DNA of 15,588 nucleotides from SAR202 cluster bacterium (lineage in GTDB: Bacteria > Chloroflexota > Dehalococcoidia > SAR202 > CAJWER01). The first letter of the stretch is position 1. Every line of letters begins with the position of its first letter. Under the pieces are notes generated by a model, which was not told the origin of the DNA, made no database searches, and was given only the letters and a program-made list of their open reading frames with translations. The stretch lies in NCBI GenBank assembly GCA_030740335.1, contig JASLXL010000189.1, positions 1-15,588 on the forward strand. The letters run 5' to 3'. Position numbers and translations under genes: made by a program. Below, one piece after another: positions 1 to 6,807 of this stretch.

Positions 1-405
1 GTCGTAGCCGCAGTCTAGGAAGTAAGCACCAACCACGGCCTCGAACGTCGCGGCCAGGTTGCTAGGACGATTCCTGCCGCCAGCGGCCTCCTCGCCTCTA
101 CCCATTTGCAGATACTCACCCAGCCCAAGACGACCCGCTACCCGGGCCAGGGTGTCGCCTTGTACAAGGTTGATTCGCCCAGATGTGAGCATCCCTTCAG
201 GCCACGAATCGTATGTCGAGAAAAGCTCGGCAGCGACGGCAGAGCCGATTATCGCGTCGCCCAGAAACTCCAGCCGTTCGTTCGATTCGGTGAATACACC
301 GGGGTTCTCGTTCAGAAACGAGCTGTGCACGAGGGCCTGGGTCAATAGATTCTTGTCGTTGAAGGAGATGTCCAGCCTCTCCTCCAGACTGTCATGATCT
401 GGCAA
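1..405 (-). CDS. rnc: Ribonuclease III, N-terminal part (cut by left edge)
   Basis: The reverse strand reads as the first 135 residues of RNase III, the double-stranded RNA endonuclease that processes rRNA precursors and structured mRNA. The family signature is plain: the segment NERLEFLGDAIIG carries the conserved ERLEFLGDA box, preceded by ALVHSSFLNEN and followed by the helix LARVAGRLGLGEYLQMGRGEE. The catalytic domain continues past the window edge, so the second acidic motif and the dsRNA-binding domain are not visible. No ATG is in frame. I chose the TTG at 403-405 because AGGA lies 6 bases upstream and the protein then begins MPDHDSLEERLDISFNDKN, a normal RNase III start. It lies 48 bases downstream of the DsbA-like gene on the same strand, so the two may be co-transcribed. 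Confidence 0.88.
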   Translation of the reverse strand, partial: MPDHDSLEERLDISFNDKNLLTQALVHSSFLNENPGVFTESNERLEFLGDAIIGSAVAAELFSTYDSWPEGMLTSGRINLVQGDTLARVAGRLGLGEYLQMGRGEEAAGGRNRPSNLAATFEAVVGAYFLDCGYD

Positions 406-453
406 TACTTTTCCTAAACAGACATTGTTGATTGCTGTGCACGCACGGCCTGA

Positions 454-1086
454 CTAGATCGCGCCCTTGGGCCAGGGCGGCTGTGGCCGCTTTAGCTCGC
501 CAAAATAAGCGCTACTGGCCGTCATCCCCGCAAAATTCTCGAAGAATGCGAGGGACTCGGCTTCGGGTGGAATAAAGGTCTTCAGATAAGCTGCACCGCC
601 TACTTCGAAGACGAACGTCGGAGTACCGAACACACCATGCTGTTCCACCGCCTCAGTGTGATCTCGCCCGACCTGTGCCACCGTGGCAGGGTCCTCGACT
701 GCTTGCTTCAGTAACTCGATGTCCAGCCCGACCTCACCCGCAATGTCCAAGATGGCGCCGAGATCGTTGAGCGCGATACGCCATCTGCCGCCGTGGCGCG
801 CTATCAACAGGCCGAGGTGGAATCGCTCGAACGCGGCAGTATCCTGCCCCCTGGCCGCCTCTCCAACTACCAGCGATAAAAGAGAGCGCGGCGCAGCGAT
901 ATCCTCTTGCTCCCACACTTTGTAATCGGGGCCCTCACGATTGTTCAACTGCTCCAACGAAAAGCTTTTCCAGGTAATCTGGAGCCCATCCCCATACTCT
1001 CTCTTAACCCTATCCAGCCACACGGCTGCATTGTAAACGTAGGGGCAGGCGTAGTCCCCGTAAATTTCCATTGTGACCGTGTCCAT
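454..1086 (-). CDS. DsbA-family thioredoxin-fold protein (FrnE/HCCA-isomerase-like)
   Basis: This is a 210-residue protein of the DSBA-like thioredoxin family, which includes disulfide oxidoreductases, FrnE and 2-hydroxychromene-2-carboxylate isomerases. The N-terminal strand MEIYGDYACPYVYN carries the active-site position as C14-P-Y-V, so only the first cysteine of the usual CXXC is present. The cis-proline loop is seen near the C-terminus as GVFGTPTFVF. No signal peptide is visible, which favours a cytoplasmic enzyme such as a glutathione- or thiol-using isomerase or reductase over periplasmic disulfide formation. The start at 1084-1086 is favoured over a longer frame to 1161 because AAGGGAG lies about 8 bases upstream and the family homology begins there. 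The substrate cannot be told from sequence. Confidence 0.8.
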   Translation of the reverse strand: MDTVTMEIYGDYACPYVYNAAVWLDRVKREYGDGLQITWKSFSLEQLNNREGPDYKVWEQEDIAAPRSLLSLVVGEAARGQDTAAFERFHLGLLIARHGGRWRIALNDLGAILDIAGEVGLDIELLKQAVEDPATVAQVGRDHTEAVEQHGVFGTPTFVFEVGGAAYLKTFIPPEAESLAFFENFAGMTASSAYFGELKRPQPPWPKGAI

Positions 1087-1148
1087 AGACGACGCTCCCT
1101 TCTCTACTCCGAGCACAAGGGTACAGACTCTGACCTGGACGGTAAAGC

Positions 1149-1580
1149 GTGCCATGGGCAACTGTCGTGATCGGCGGAGTGTCCGCCCCGGTCATGATGC
1201 TGAGCATACATTTCGTCGAACGCAACCTGAAGGTCGACAACCCGGTCGGCGCGGCATCCGTCCATGGGACTACTGGATTGTGGGGCCTGCTGGCGGTCGG
1301 TATTTTCGCCAACGGCACCTATGGAGACGTCAGCGGCCTGGTTGATGGTAACGCTGAGCAGATCGTAGTCCAGCTCATCAGCATCGCCACAGTAGTCGTC
1401 TGGGGACTCTCCATGGGGTTCGCACTCTTCTGGGGCATTAAGCGTTTCATCGAGCTACGCGCCTCCAACGAAGAGGAGTTAGAAGGGCTGGACGGTCCGG
1501 AGCATGGTGTCCTGGCTTACCCTGAGGTCCCCAAAGTGAGCGACGCCCTGGCACTAGGTGACCCCAGCGCCGGCGATTGA
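1149..1580 (+). pseudogene. amt: Ammonium transporter Amt, C-terminal remnant (5' truncated)
   Basis: The reading frame matches only the last third of an Amt/Mep ammonium channel. It shows the helix WATVVIGGVSAPVMML, the VDNPVGAASVHGTTGLWGLL stretch with the conserved pore histidine, the last transmembrane helix, and the cytoplasmic tail with EEELEGLDGPEHG, typical of Amt. A complete Amt is about 400-450 residues, whereas this frame has 143 and is closed by a TAA at 1143-1145 just before the GTG at 1149. There is no convincing ribosome site. About 280 N-terminal residues and most of the channel are absent, so it should not transport. The break lies in the 62 bases between the DsbA-like start and the Amt homology. 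Its position upstream of glnA is the usual amt-glnA neighbourhood, so this is probably a deletion scar. An assembly join is the alternative. Confidence 0.75.
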
Positions 1581-1594
1581 GGTAGCTGCGCTTC

Positions 1595-1664
1595 TGTAAC
1601 AAAAATTTAACATCCCGGCAACACCGGCGAAACATCAGCGGTCCAAAATGTTACGCACGTAACA
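1595..1664 (+). promoter_or_regulatory. Possible nitrogen-regulator sites upstream of glnA
   Basis: Two TGT..ACA elements occur in the amt-glnA interval. At 1649-1664 a perfect inverted repeat has arms TGTTACG and CGTAACA with two central bases. At 1595-1612 a looser copy begins TGTAAC and ends TTAACA. GTTAC/GTAAC half-sites resemble the operators of GlnR-type nitrogen regulators, but the spacing differs from the 17-bp TnrA/GlnR site of Bacillus, so the regulator is not identified. The location before a glutamine synthetase is the main support. Confidence 0.4.
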
Positions 1665-1707
1665 AGCGGTAATTTGGATCGTCCCAATAGTAGGAGGTGC
1701 TAGTAAC

Positions 1708-1983
1708 ATGGAAGCGATACTCGGCGGTGTTGCATTCGTGGGGCTATTTCCGGCTCTTCACGCCCTCCGCACTCTTTGGACCCGAGCTTTAGGCCCGTTC
1801 GATTCCTGCGCGCCGCTGTATACGCGGCGCGCAGCCCGTCGGCCCACTATGAAGACGCCGTTTCACAGCCCCCTCGTACAATCGGTCCGCGCGCGACATC
1901 GCGCGTGGACCTACCAAGCAGGTGGACCGCAAGATGATGGAGCGAGACCACAAAGCAGTCGAGTACGTCCTAAGGACGGCTAG
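1708..1983 (+). CDS. Small ORF in the glnA leader (doubtful)
   Basis: An ATG preceded by an ideal TAGGAGGT ribosome site, 9 bases upstream, opens a 91-codon frame. The first 20 or so residues (MEAILGGVAFVGLFPALHAL) are hydrophobic. The rest is arginine-rich and low in coding character, and it runs through both hairpins described below and overlaps the glnA start. I do not recognise it. It may be the 5' remnant of a lost gene, a translated leader that affects the downstream hairpins, or chance. Only the ribosome site and the hydrophobic start support it. Confidence 0.2.
   Translation: MEAILGGVAFVGLFPALHALRTLWTRALGPFDSCAPLYTRRAARRPTMKTPFHSPLVQSVRARHRAWTYQAGGPQDDGARPQSSRVRPKDG
1807..1833 (+). 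promoter_or_regulatory. GC-rich hairpin in the glnA leader, first
   Basis: Arms TGCGCGCCGC (1807-1816) and GCGGCGCGCA (1824-1833) are perfectly complementary over 10 bp around the 7-base loop TGTATAC. It could be a transcription terminator or attenuator. No T-tract follows it. Confidence 0.45.
1884..1911 (+). promoter_or_regulatory. GC-rich hairpin just before the glnA ribosome site
   Basis: Arms GGTCCGCGCGCGA (1884-1896) and TCGCGCGTGGACC (1899-1911) pair along 13 positions with one G-U pair. The innermost pairs must open because only two bases separate the arms. It ends 8 bases before the AGGTGG ribosome site at 1920-1925, so folding could affect glnA translation. It may equally be the second half of an attenuator with the hairpin at 1807-1833. 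Confidence 0.45.
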
Positions 1984-3289
1984 GGAGAACGACGTCAAGT
2001 TCGTCCGGCTCTGGTTCACCGACATCCTTGGGGGTCTGAAGGGTGTGGCGGTGACCATGGAGGAGTTGGAGTCTGCCATGACACGGGGCATGGGCTTCGA
2101 TGGCTCCTCCATAGAAGGCTTCGCGCGCTCCGAAGAGAGCGACATGTATGCTCTCCCCGATCCATCCACCTTCAGCATCCTGCCATGGCGGCCGCGCACA
2201 AACGCAGTCGCGCGCATGTTCTGCGACATCATTACACCCGACGGCCACCCTTTCGAAGGCGACCCACGCGCCGTGCTCCGCCGGAACCTTGAGCGAGCGG
2301 CTGAGATGGGATTTACGTACTATGTCGCGCCGGAGATCGAGTTCTTCTACTTCAAGGACTCCGAAAGCACGACCCCTCTCGATGAAAGCGGCTACTTCGA
2401 CCAAGATCCCCAGGACCTGGCGACCGACCTGAGGCGCGAGACCGTCCTGACCCTGGAGGAGCTTGGCATTCCGGTCGAGTCCAGCCACCATGAGGTCGCC
2501 CCCAGCCAGCACGAGATCGACCTGCGCCACACAGATGCCCTGACCATGGCGGACACCGTGATGACATACCGCGTGGTGGTCAAGGAGATCGCGATGCGGC
2601 ACGGGTACTACGCCTCGTTCATGCCCAAACCGATCTACGGTGTCAACGGCAGCGGTATGCACACCCACCAGTCCCTGTTCCAGGGCACTGGCAACGCATT
2701 CCACGATGCCAGTGACCCCGACAGGCTCTCAGATGTGGCCCGCTCCTTCATTGCAGGGTTGCTGCACCACTCACGCGAGATTACATCAGTCACGAATCAA
2801 TGGGTCAACTCGTACAAGCGGCTAGTCCAGAGCCCTGACGAGCCCCTCGGATACGAGGCACCACTATACGTGTCCTGGGCGATGGTGAACCGCTCAGACC
2901 TGGTGCGGGTCCCGTCATACATGCCTGGCAGGGAAGAGTCACGGCGCATCGAGTACAGGGCGCCGGACCCGGCTTGCAACCCCTACCTGGCATTCAGCGT
3001 GATGCTCGCGGCAGGCCTGGAGGGTATCGAGAAGGGATACGACCTGCCGGACCCGGCCTCAGCCAATCTTTACAGGAGCACCGAGGAGGAGCGGCGGGAC
3101 CTGGGAGTCCAGACCCTGCCAGCCAGCCTGTGGGAAGCCATCTCGCTCACAGAGGGAAGCGACCTGGTCCGCAAAACCCTTGGCGATCACGTGTTCCGCA
3201 GCTTCATCCAGAACAAGAAGATCGAGTGGGACCGATATCGGTCCCAGGTCACAGACTACGAAATCCGCAGGTACCTGCCCCTGCTGTAA
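1934..3289 (+). CDS. glnA: Glutamine synthetase, type I (GSI-alpha-like)
   Basis: This 451-residue cytoplasmic enzyme makes glutamine from glutamate, ammonia and ATP. All class-I landmarks are present: GFDGSSIEGF (about 54-63), the metal ligands in APEIEFFYF (132-140), HHEVAPSQHEIDLRHTDA (185-202), the ATP/metal loop NGSGMHTHQSLF (238-249), VNRSDLVRVP (318-327), and RRIEYRAPDPACNPYLAF (337-354). The tyrosine-loop region reads NLYRSTEEERRDLG and lacks the GSI-beta insertion and adenylylation signature, so control is more likely by feedback or regulator binding than by adenylylation. I prefer the ATG at 1934 over the GTG at 1922 because AGGTGG lies 8 bases before it. The gene looks intact. The long hairpin at 3300-3361 follows 10 bases after its stop. 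Confidence 0.95.
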   Translation: MMERDHKAVEYVLRTARENDVKFVRLWFTDILGGLKGVAVTMEELESAMTRGMGFDGSSIEGFARSEESDMYALPDPSTFSILPWRPRTNAVARMFCDIITPDGHPFEGDPRAVLRRNLERAAEMGFTYYVAPEIEFFYFKDSESTTPLDESGYFDQDPQDLATDLRRETVLTLEELGIPVESSHHEVAPSQHEIDLRHTDALTMADTVMTYRVVVKEIAMRHGYYASFMPKPIYGVNGSGMHTHQSLFQGTGNAFHDASDPDRLSDVARSFIAGLLHHSREITSVTNQWVNSYKRLVQSPDEPLGYEAPLYVSWAMVNRSDLVRVPSYMPGREESRRIEYRAPDPACNPYLAFSVMLAAGLEGIEKGYDLPDPASANLYRSTEEERRDLGVQTLPASLWEAISLTEGSDLVRKTLGDHVFRSFIQNKKIEWDRYRSQVTDYEIRRYLPLL

Positions 3290-3299
3290 GATTTGGAAA

Positions 3300-3361
3300 C
3301 CCGACGACAGCCAACATAGTTGTGCAGCGGACGTTGCACAACTATGTTGGCTGTCGTCGGG
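3300..3361 (+). terminator. Perfect 27-bp inverted repeat after glnA
   Basis: The arms at 3300-3326 and 3335-3361 are perfectly complementary over 27 bp and enclose the 8-base loop GCGGACGT. As RNA this makes a very stable hairpin, placed exactly between the glnA stop and the promoter of the ubiquitin-like operon. No T-tract follows. It can work as a transcription barrier in both directions, but its length and perfection also fit a mobile palindromic repeat. Confidence 0.65.
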
Positions 3362-3371
3362 GCAGGCACGG

Positions 3372-3401
3372 TTGAGACCCATCGCTGCAATCCTCTACAA
3401 T
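3372..3401 (+). promoter_or_regulatory. Sigma70-like promoter of the ubiquitin-like operon
   Basis: TTGAGA at 3372-3377 and TACAAT at 3396-3401 are separated by 18 bases. This is a good match to a housekeeping promoter. Transcription would begin near 3408, which rules out the ATG at 3400 as the modifier start and supports the GTG at 3472, with a leader of roughly 60 bases. Confidence 0.5.
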
Positions 3402-3471
3402 GAAGCAATTCGCCCCTGTCGCGACTATAGATGTCGTGCAGAAGCAGTCCGAAGTTAGGAGGACACTCAGA

Positions 3472-3768
3472 GTGAGCATGCTCAGGGTCCAACTCGTAGA
3501 CATGGTGAATGGCGAGCCTTTAACGACACCGGACAAGCCCGCCGAGCTTGACGACTCGATAGCGGCTTCAGAGCTAGTCCAGCAGATTCTAGACTTCGTC
3601 GGCCAACTCCCCGAGGGTCACCTCGTCGACCCCAAGGCCACCAAGATCGTAAACAAGTCGAGACGTGCTGAGCTTACCAGCCAGCAAACGCTAGCCGATG
3701 TCGGTACCGAAGACGGCGACACGCTTGCGCTGTACTACAGCACAGTTTTCGGTCAGCAGATGCCATGA
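3472..3768 (+). CDS. YukD/ubiquitin-like beta-grasp modifier protein
   Basis: This 98-residue protein has the ubiquitin-like strand and helix order: LRVQLVDMVNGEPLTT (beta hairpin), a helix around SELVQQILDFVGQL, ATKIVNKSRRAEL, then TLADVGTEDGDTLALYY. The VNK..R..EL..QQTLADVG.EDGD pattern is that of the YukD subgroup. The segment TLADVGTEDGDTLALYYSTV followed by FG aligns without gaps to the last 22 residues of ubiquitin, which places Gly94 on ubiquitin Gly76. Four residues, QQMP, follow. There is no diglycine. I chose GTG 3472 because AGGAGG lies 9 bases upstream and the promoter's -10 box covers the ATG at 3400. The stop overlaps the E2 start by ATGA, so translation is probably coupled. Role as the conjugated modifier is inferred from fold and neighbours. 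Confidence 0.8.
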   Translation: MSMLRVQLVDMVNGEPLTTPDKPAELDDSIAASELVQQILDFVGQLPEGHLVDPKATKIVNKSRRAELTSQQTLADVGTEDGDTLALYYSTVFGQQMP

Positions 3769-4451
3769 AGTCGTTTCGAGACCAGCGGCTGGCCAACGAC
3801 TACGATGAGCTCGTCTCGCTTCAGCAGAGGCTCCGCCAGGACGGCCGCACCAAGCTAGACGTTCAACCCGTTGGTAGCAGGCCGTACCAGTCCTACAACC
3901 TGTTCTTCCACTGCGGTGGCTTCGTCGACGAGTTCGGGAGCATCCGGCAACGCCATCAGATATTCCTGGAGTTCCCAAAAGTCTATCCCATGGAGGCCTC
4001 GCCCACTTTCAAGAGGGTGTCTCCGCTATTCCACCCGAACATCTACCCGCATGGGGTCTTTTGTCTTGGTTTCGAAGGGGATCGCCAATGGAGCCCAACT
4101 GTCTCTCTGGAGAGCTTGATACTGCACGTTAGCCGGCTCATCAGATTCGATCCGGAGTGGGTAAACCTGGACCCCCCGGCCAACCGGACCAGCGAATTCT
4201 GGAATGCTTTTTTGGCCAAGACCACGCCACCGGCCGATGCTGAGCCGTTCGTCGTGGGGAGCCAGGAGATCGAACTACCAACCCGTGCGCCGGAACCGAC
4301 GCCCCAGCCTGCTCCTGTAGCTACTCCAAGAAGGGCAATCCGAATTGGTCCAGGACCTCGAAGGTCCGGGCAAGGACCCCAACCTGTGAATCGGCCCAAC
4401 CAAAATCGACCATCGGGACCCATCCGAGTCAAGCGAGTCGACGGACAGTAG
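3765..4451 (+). CDS. E2 ubiquitin-conjugating-like enzyme (UBC fold, catalytic Cys present)
   Basis: Residues 1-150 are a recognisable UBC domain: an N-terminal helix RLANDYDELVSLQQR, strands ending in FLEFPKVYPMEASPTFK, the HPN motif at 90-92, catalytic Cys100 in HPNIYPHGVFCLG, WSPTVSLESLILHVSRL (109-125), then LDPPANRTS. The HPN-to-Cys spacing and the following WSP match canonical E2s such as Ubc9, so thioester chemistry should be intact. The tail at 155-228 is rich in Pro, Arg and Gly and looks disordered, an addition to the catalytic core that may bind partners or be a modification target. The start codon overlaps the modifier stop. It would accept the modifier from the E1 encoded at 9090. 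Confidence 0.9.
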   Translation: MKSFRDQRLANDYDELVSLQQRLRQDGRTKLDVQPVGSRPYQSYNLFFHCGGFVDEFGSIRQRHQIFLEFPKVYPMEASPTFKRVSPLFHPNIYPHGVFCLGFEGDRQWSPTVSLESLILHVSRLIRFDPEWVNLDPPANRTSEFWNAFLAKTTPPADAEPFVVGSQEIELPTRAPEPTPQPAPVATPRRAIRIGPGPRRSGQGPQPVNRPNQNRPSGPIRVKRVDGQ

Positions 4452-4484
4452 GAGCCAAACGTCTGAGGACGGAGCACATAGCTA

Positions 4485-5078
4485 GTGGTCGTAAGAGAGT
4501 CGCGCAAACCCATACAGTTCAAGCTTCCGCTCGCCAATAGCGAGTTCGGACCCATCGTCGCTGACGGCCCCATCGCCTCCGATCAGCCCCTGGTCTTCAT
4601 GGCTGCCTCGGTCTACAACATGATCAAGGAGCAGTCCAGGGAATCTGATCCCCGCGAAGTTGGTGGCGCCCTCCTGGGCCAGTACTGCGAGGACGAAGGC
4701 ACGCGCTTCATCATCATACCGGCAGCCATCAGCTGTGTCGTCGGCGCGGCCACCCCGGTCAGCATCGATTTCCCGCCTGAATTCTGGCAGCAGGTCGAAG
4801 AGGAGCATGCCGAGAAGTATCCTGGGCTGCTACGGCTGGGGCCCTACCACTCGCATCCAGGCTACGGGGTACACCCCTCGAGCACAGACCAGGCCACTAT
4901 ATTGCAGGCCTTCTCACGTCCCCACCACATCAGCGTCATATACGATCCGCGAGAGGACAGGGTCGGGTACACCTGCTGGAAAGACGACGACCTAATGCCG
5001 CCGAGCGGCTGCTTTATCTACGAGCACGATAGTCCCGAAGCCCTCGTCCAAGAACTCATGGACGCACGACTAGACTAG
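4485..5078 (+). CDS. JAB/JAMM metalloprotease (deubiquitinase-like)
   Basis: This 197-residue protein carries a full JAMM zinc site: Glu58 in REVGGALLG, then YHSHPGYGVHPSSTD with His122, His124, Ser132 and Asp135 in the exact HxH-x7-S-x2-D spacing. Such enzymes cleave isopeptide or peptide bonds after ubiquitin-like C-termini. Here the likely jobs are removing the QQMP tail of the modifier encoded at 3472 and releasing conjugates. The start is a GTG with GGAG 10 bases upstream. It follows the E2 by 33 bases and the next gene begins 36 bases after its stop, so it is within the operon. No signal peptide or membrane segment is visible. Residues 1-35 are an extension before the domain with no recognised function. 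Confidence 0.9.
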   Translation: MVVRESRKPIQFKLPLANSEFGPIVADGPIASDQPLVFMAASVYNMIKEQSRESDPREVGGALLGQYCEDEGTRFIIIPAAISCVVGAATPVSIDFPPEFWQQVEEEHAEKYPGLLRLGPYHSHPGYGVHPSSTDQATILQAFSRPHHISVIYDPREDRVGYTCWKDDDLMPPSGCFIYEHDSPEALVQELMDARLD

Positions 5079-5114
5079 CCCCCCGAGGCTCCTGGAGTCG
5101 GTCAGGTCACGCCA

Positions 5115-6497
5115 ATGACCAAAATCCGCACCGTCATAGTTCGTCAGCCGCGCAGCGGCGCCGTGTTGGAGTGGCGCCCGTCCTCCGAACGGGCCTCACT
5201 ACGCGAGTTGGTGCAGATGCTCGAAGAAGATCCGGACTCCCCGGAAGTTGCCCCCATCGACCTGATCGAGCCGAACACAGCCAGACTACTCGATCTCGAA
5301 TCTGAAGTCGGAGACCTCCAGGGTGAAGTCCTGGTGGCGAGGGGCGGATTCCTCCGCAACGCTTTGGATCAGATGGAGGCACTCCGAGAACAGTCTCCCT
5401 CGCTCATAAGCTTCACACAGGTGGCGGGCTCCCCGGTGATCGGAGCCGAACTAAGAGTCCCAGCCCTGCAGGCAACGCCCGGAAGGCCCGGTGTACGCAT
5501 TCGCGGCCGCCATCAGCTGCTAGTTGTACTGCCGAGCACATTCCCAGAAGCGCCACCAAGGCTGGTCTGGCTCACGCCCATATTCCACCCCAACATAGCC
5601 ATGGATCACGATGCGTGGCCCCGTGGATATGAGTGGAACAAGAGCTCCAGCCTGCTACAGCTAGTGAGTGCACTGATAGATTCGGTGGCAGGGTTGAACG
5701 TCTCTGTCAGAGGTCGGTTCAGCCTCTCTCGCCACAAGGCTCTCAACGATCAGGCAACGTCCTGGTTCCGCAAAAACGGCCAGCAGATCGCGAACTACGG
5801 ACGCCTGTCCCTCCACTCCGACATGTGGCGACCCGAGCAGCAACCCCTGACCTCTTCGAACGAAAGTTGGATACTTGAAGGAGTCACGCACGGCGGCGAC
5901 CCGGTGGTGTTCCTCTCGGGCCGGTTCCACAGGGGGCTGGAGCGCTTCGCGAAATACGGTCCCGGATGGCTACTGGGCACCCGCGGCCACCAGGGCAAGC
6001 ACCCTTGGTACTACATTGACCGCGCAGTTCCCTGGCGCCCGGAATCATCTGCCCCACCGGACACCATTGGTCTGCTGAGACACATTGGCGCCGATCCAGA
6101 GCCCGTCTGGTCCTCGTCCGAGACGCCAATCATCGCAACCTACGAAAACGACGGCATCTCACTTCGCACAGGTATCGACGGGACGGGCCTAGCGGGATAC
6201 TTCCTCGAAAACGACATGGCACTTTCCGGTGTCACCGCACCCATTATCAGGGTGGGACCCGCGACGGAGCCGGAACCATCCGTAATTCCAAGCGTAGACA
6301 TCGACCCCGAGCCCGCACTAACCCCTGTCTCGCTGGTGGCGGCAGTTTGCCCGTTCTGTAGCGGCCCCTGCGGTACTGACAGGGCCTGGGGAGCGTGTCC
6401 TGAGTGCACTACCGACACACATGTGGACTGCTATGAGGAGATAGGCGGGTGTCCCGAAACCTCGTGTTCTCTGAGCCCGCTGTATCTGGGCGACTGA
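5115..6497 (+). CDS. Cys-less E2 variant fused to a prokaryotic RING finger (E3-like)
   Basis: This 460-residue protein has three visible parts. Residues about 75-230 resemble a UBC fold: LLVVLPSTFPEAPPRLVW leads to the HPN motif at 158-160 in FHPNIAMDHDAWPRGYEW, then SSSLLQLVSALIDSVAG. No cysteine follows HPN, so this looks like an inactive E2 variant (UEV type). Residues 250-380 form a region I do not recognise (WILEGVTHGGDPVVFLSGRF onward). Residues 411-451 carry a binuclear zinc finger with C412-x2-C415, C428-x2-C431, H436-x2-C439 and C446-x4-C451, the pattern of the prokaryotic RING families. It may scaffold E2 to targets as an E3-like factor. Residues 1-70 have no clear assignment. The ATG follows AGGTCACGCCA. 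The RING call is strong; the E3 role is inference. Confidence 0.8.
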   Translation: MTKIRTVIVRQPRSGAVLEWRPSSERASLRELVQMLEEDPDSPEVAPIDLIEPNTARLLDLESEVGDLQGEVLVARGGFLRNALDQMEALREQSPSLISFTQVAGSPVIGAELRVPALQATPGRPGVRIRGRHQLLVVLPSTFPEAPPRLVWLTPIFHPNIAMDHDAWPRGYEWNKSSSLLQLVSALIDSVAGLNVSVRGRFSLSRHKALNDQATSWFRKNGQQIANYGRLSLHSDMWRPEQQPLTSSNESWILEGVTHGGDPVVFLSGRFHRGLERFAKYGPGWLLGTRGHQGKHPWYYIDRAVPWRPESSAPPDTIGLLRHIGADPEPVWSSSETPIIATYENDGISLRTGIDGTGLAGYFLENDMALSGVTAPIIRVGPATEPEPSVIPSVDIDPEPALTPVSLVAAVCPFCSGPCGTDRAWGACPECTTDTHVDCYEEIGGCPETSCSLSPLYLGD

Positions 6498-6504
6498 CCC
6501 ATCA

Positions 6505-6807
6505 ATGCACAAAAAAAACGGCTCGCCTGGCGAGGTACAGCAGGATACGCCTTTTACATACATCCAGATAACTGTCTTACTAAGAAACGGAGAGCGATTC
6601 GACTGCAACGACATACTGGGGCTACAAGGGCTCACCACGAACGTGGGCTCAAACCCCAAAAGCAAATCTCATGTGCAAACCTTGCTACTAAGACCGGAGG
6701 ATACCGATGGAAGGACCGATGAGGGTTATGGGCGAGGAGACAGCCAGGGCCGAATCCCTTGGCCGAGATCTGGCGGCTCAAGCGAGACTCACAGACCGAC
6801 TGCCTAA
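6505..6807 (+). CDS. Small hypothetical ORF between the RING gene and the membrane gene (doubtful)
   Basis: A 100-codon frame begins 8 bases after the RING gene and overlaps the next gene by about 100 bases in another frame. Its first 50 residues could form a strand-turn-strand (YIQITVLLRNGERFDCNDI), but the overlapping tail is low-complexity and looks like a shadow of the membrane-protein gene. The ribosome site is weak and the codons are AT-richer than the neighbours. It is listed because otherwise about 209 bases inside the operon are unexplained. It may be a real small protein, a decayed gene, or simply spacer. Confidence 0.22.
   Translation: MHKKNGSPGEVQQDTPFTYIQITVLLRNGERFDCNDILGLQGLTTNVGSNPKSKSHVQTLLLRPEDTDGRTDEGYGRGDSQGRIPWPRSGGSSETHRPTA

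Noticed and set aside
59..397. Plus-strand frame at the left edge
   Set aside because: The opposite strand reads as RNase III with its signature motif, so this frame is antisense noise.
1970..2704. Long minus-strand frame opposite glnA (244 codons)
   Set aside because: It is antisense to a strongly conserved enzyme, has no family features and is explained by high-GC codon use.
3400..3471. ATG-started extension of the modifier gene
   Set aside because: The ATG at 3400 overlaps the TACAAT -10 box, the extra 24 residues fall outside the beta-grasp fold, and the GTG at 3472 has an AGGAGG site at good spacing.
6513..6535. A-run followed by CTCGCCTGGCGAG, which could be a minus-strand terminator
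   Set aside because: The stem can form only about four pairs with a usable loop, and no minus-strand gene ends there.
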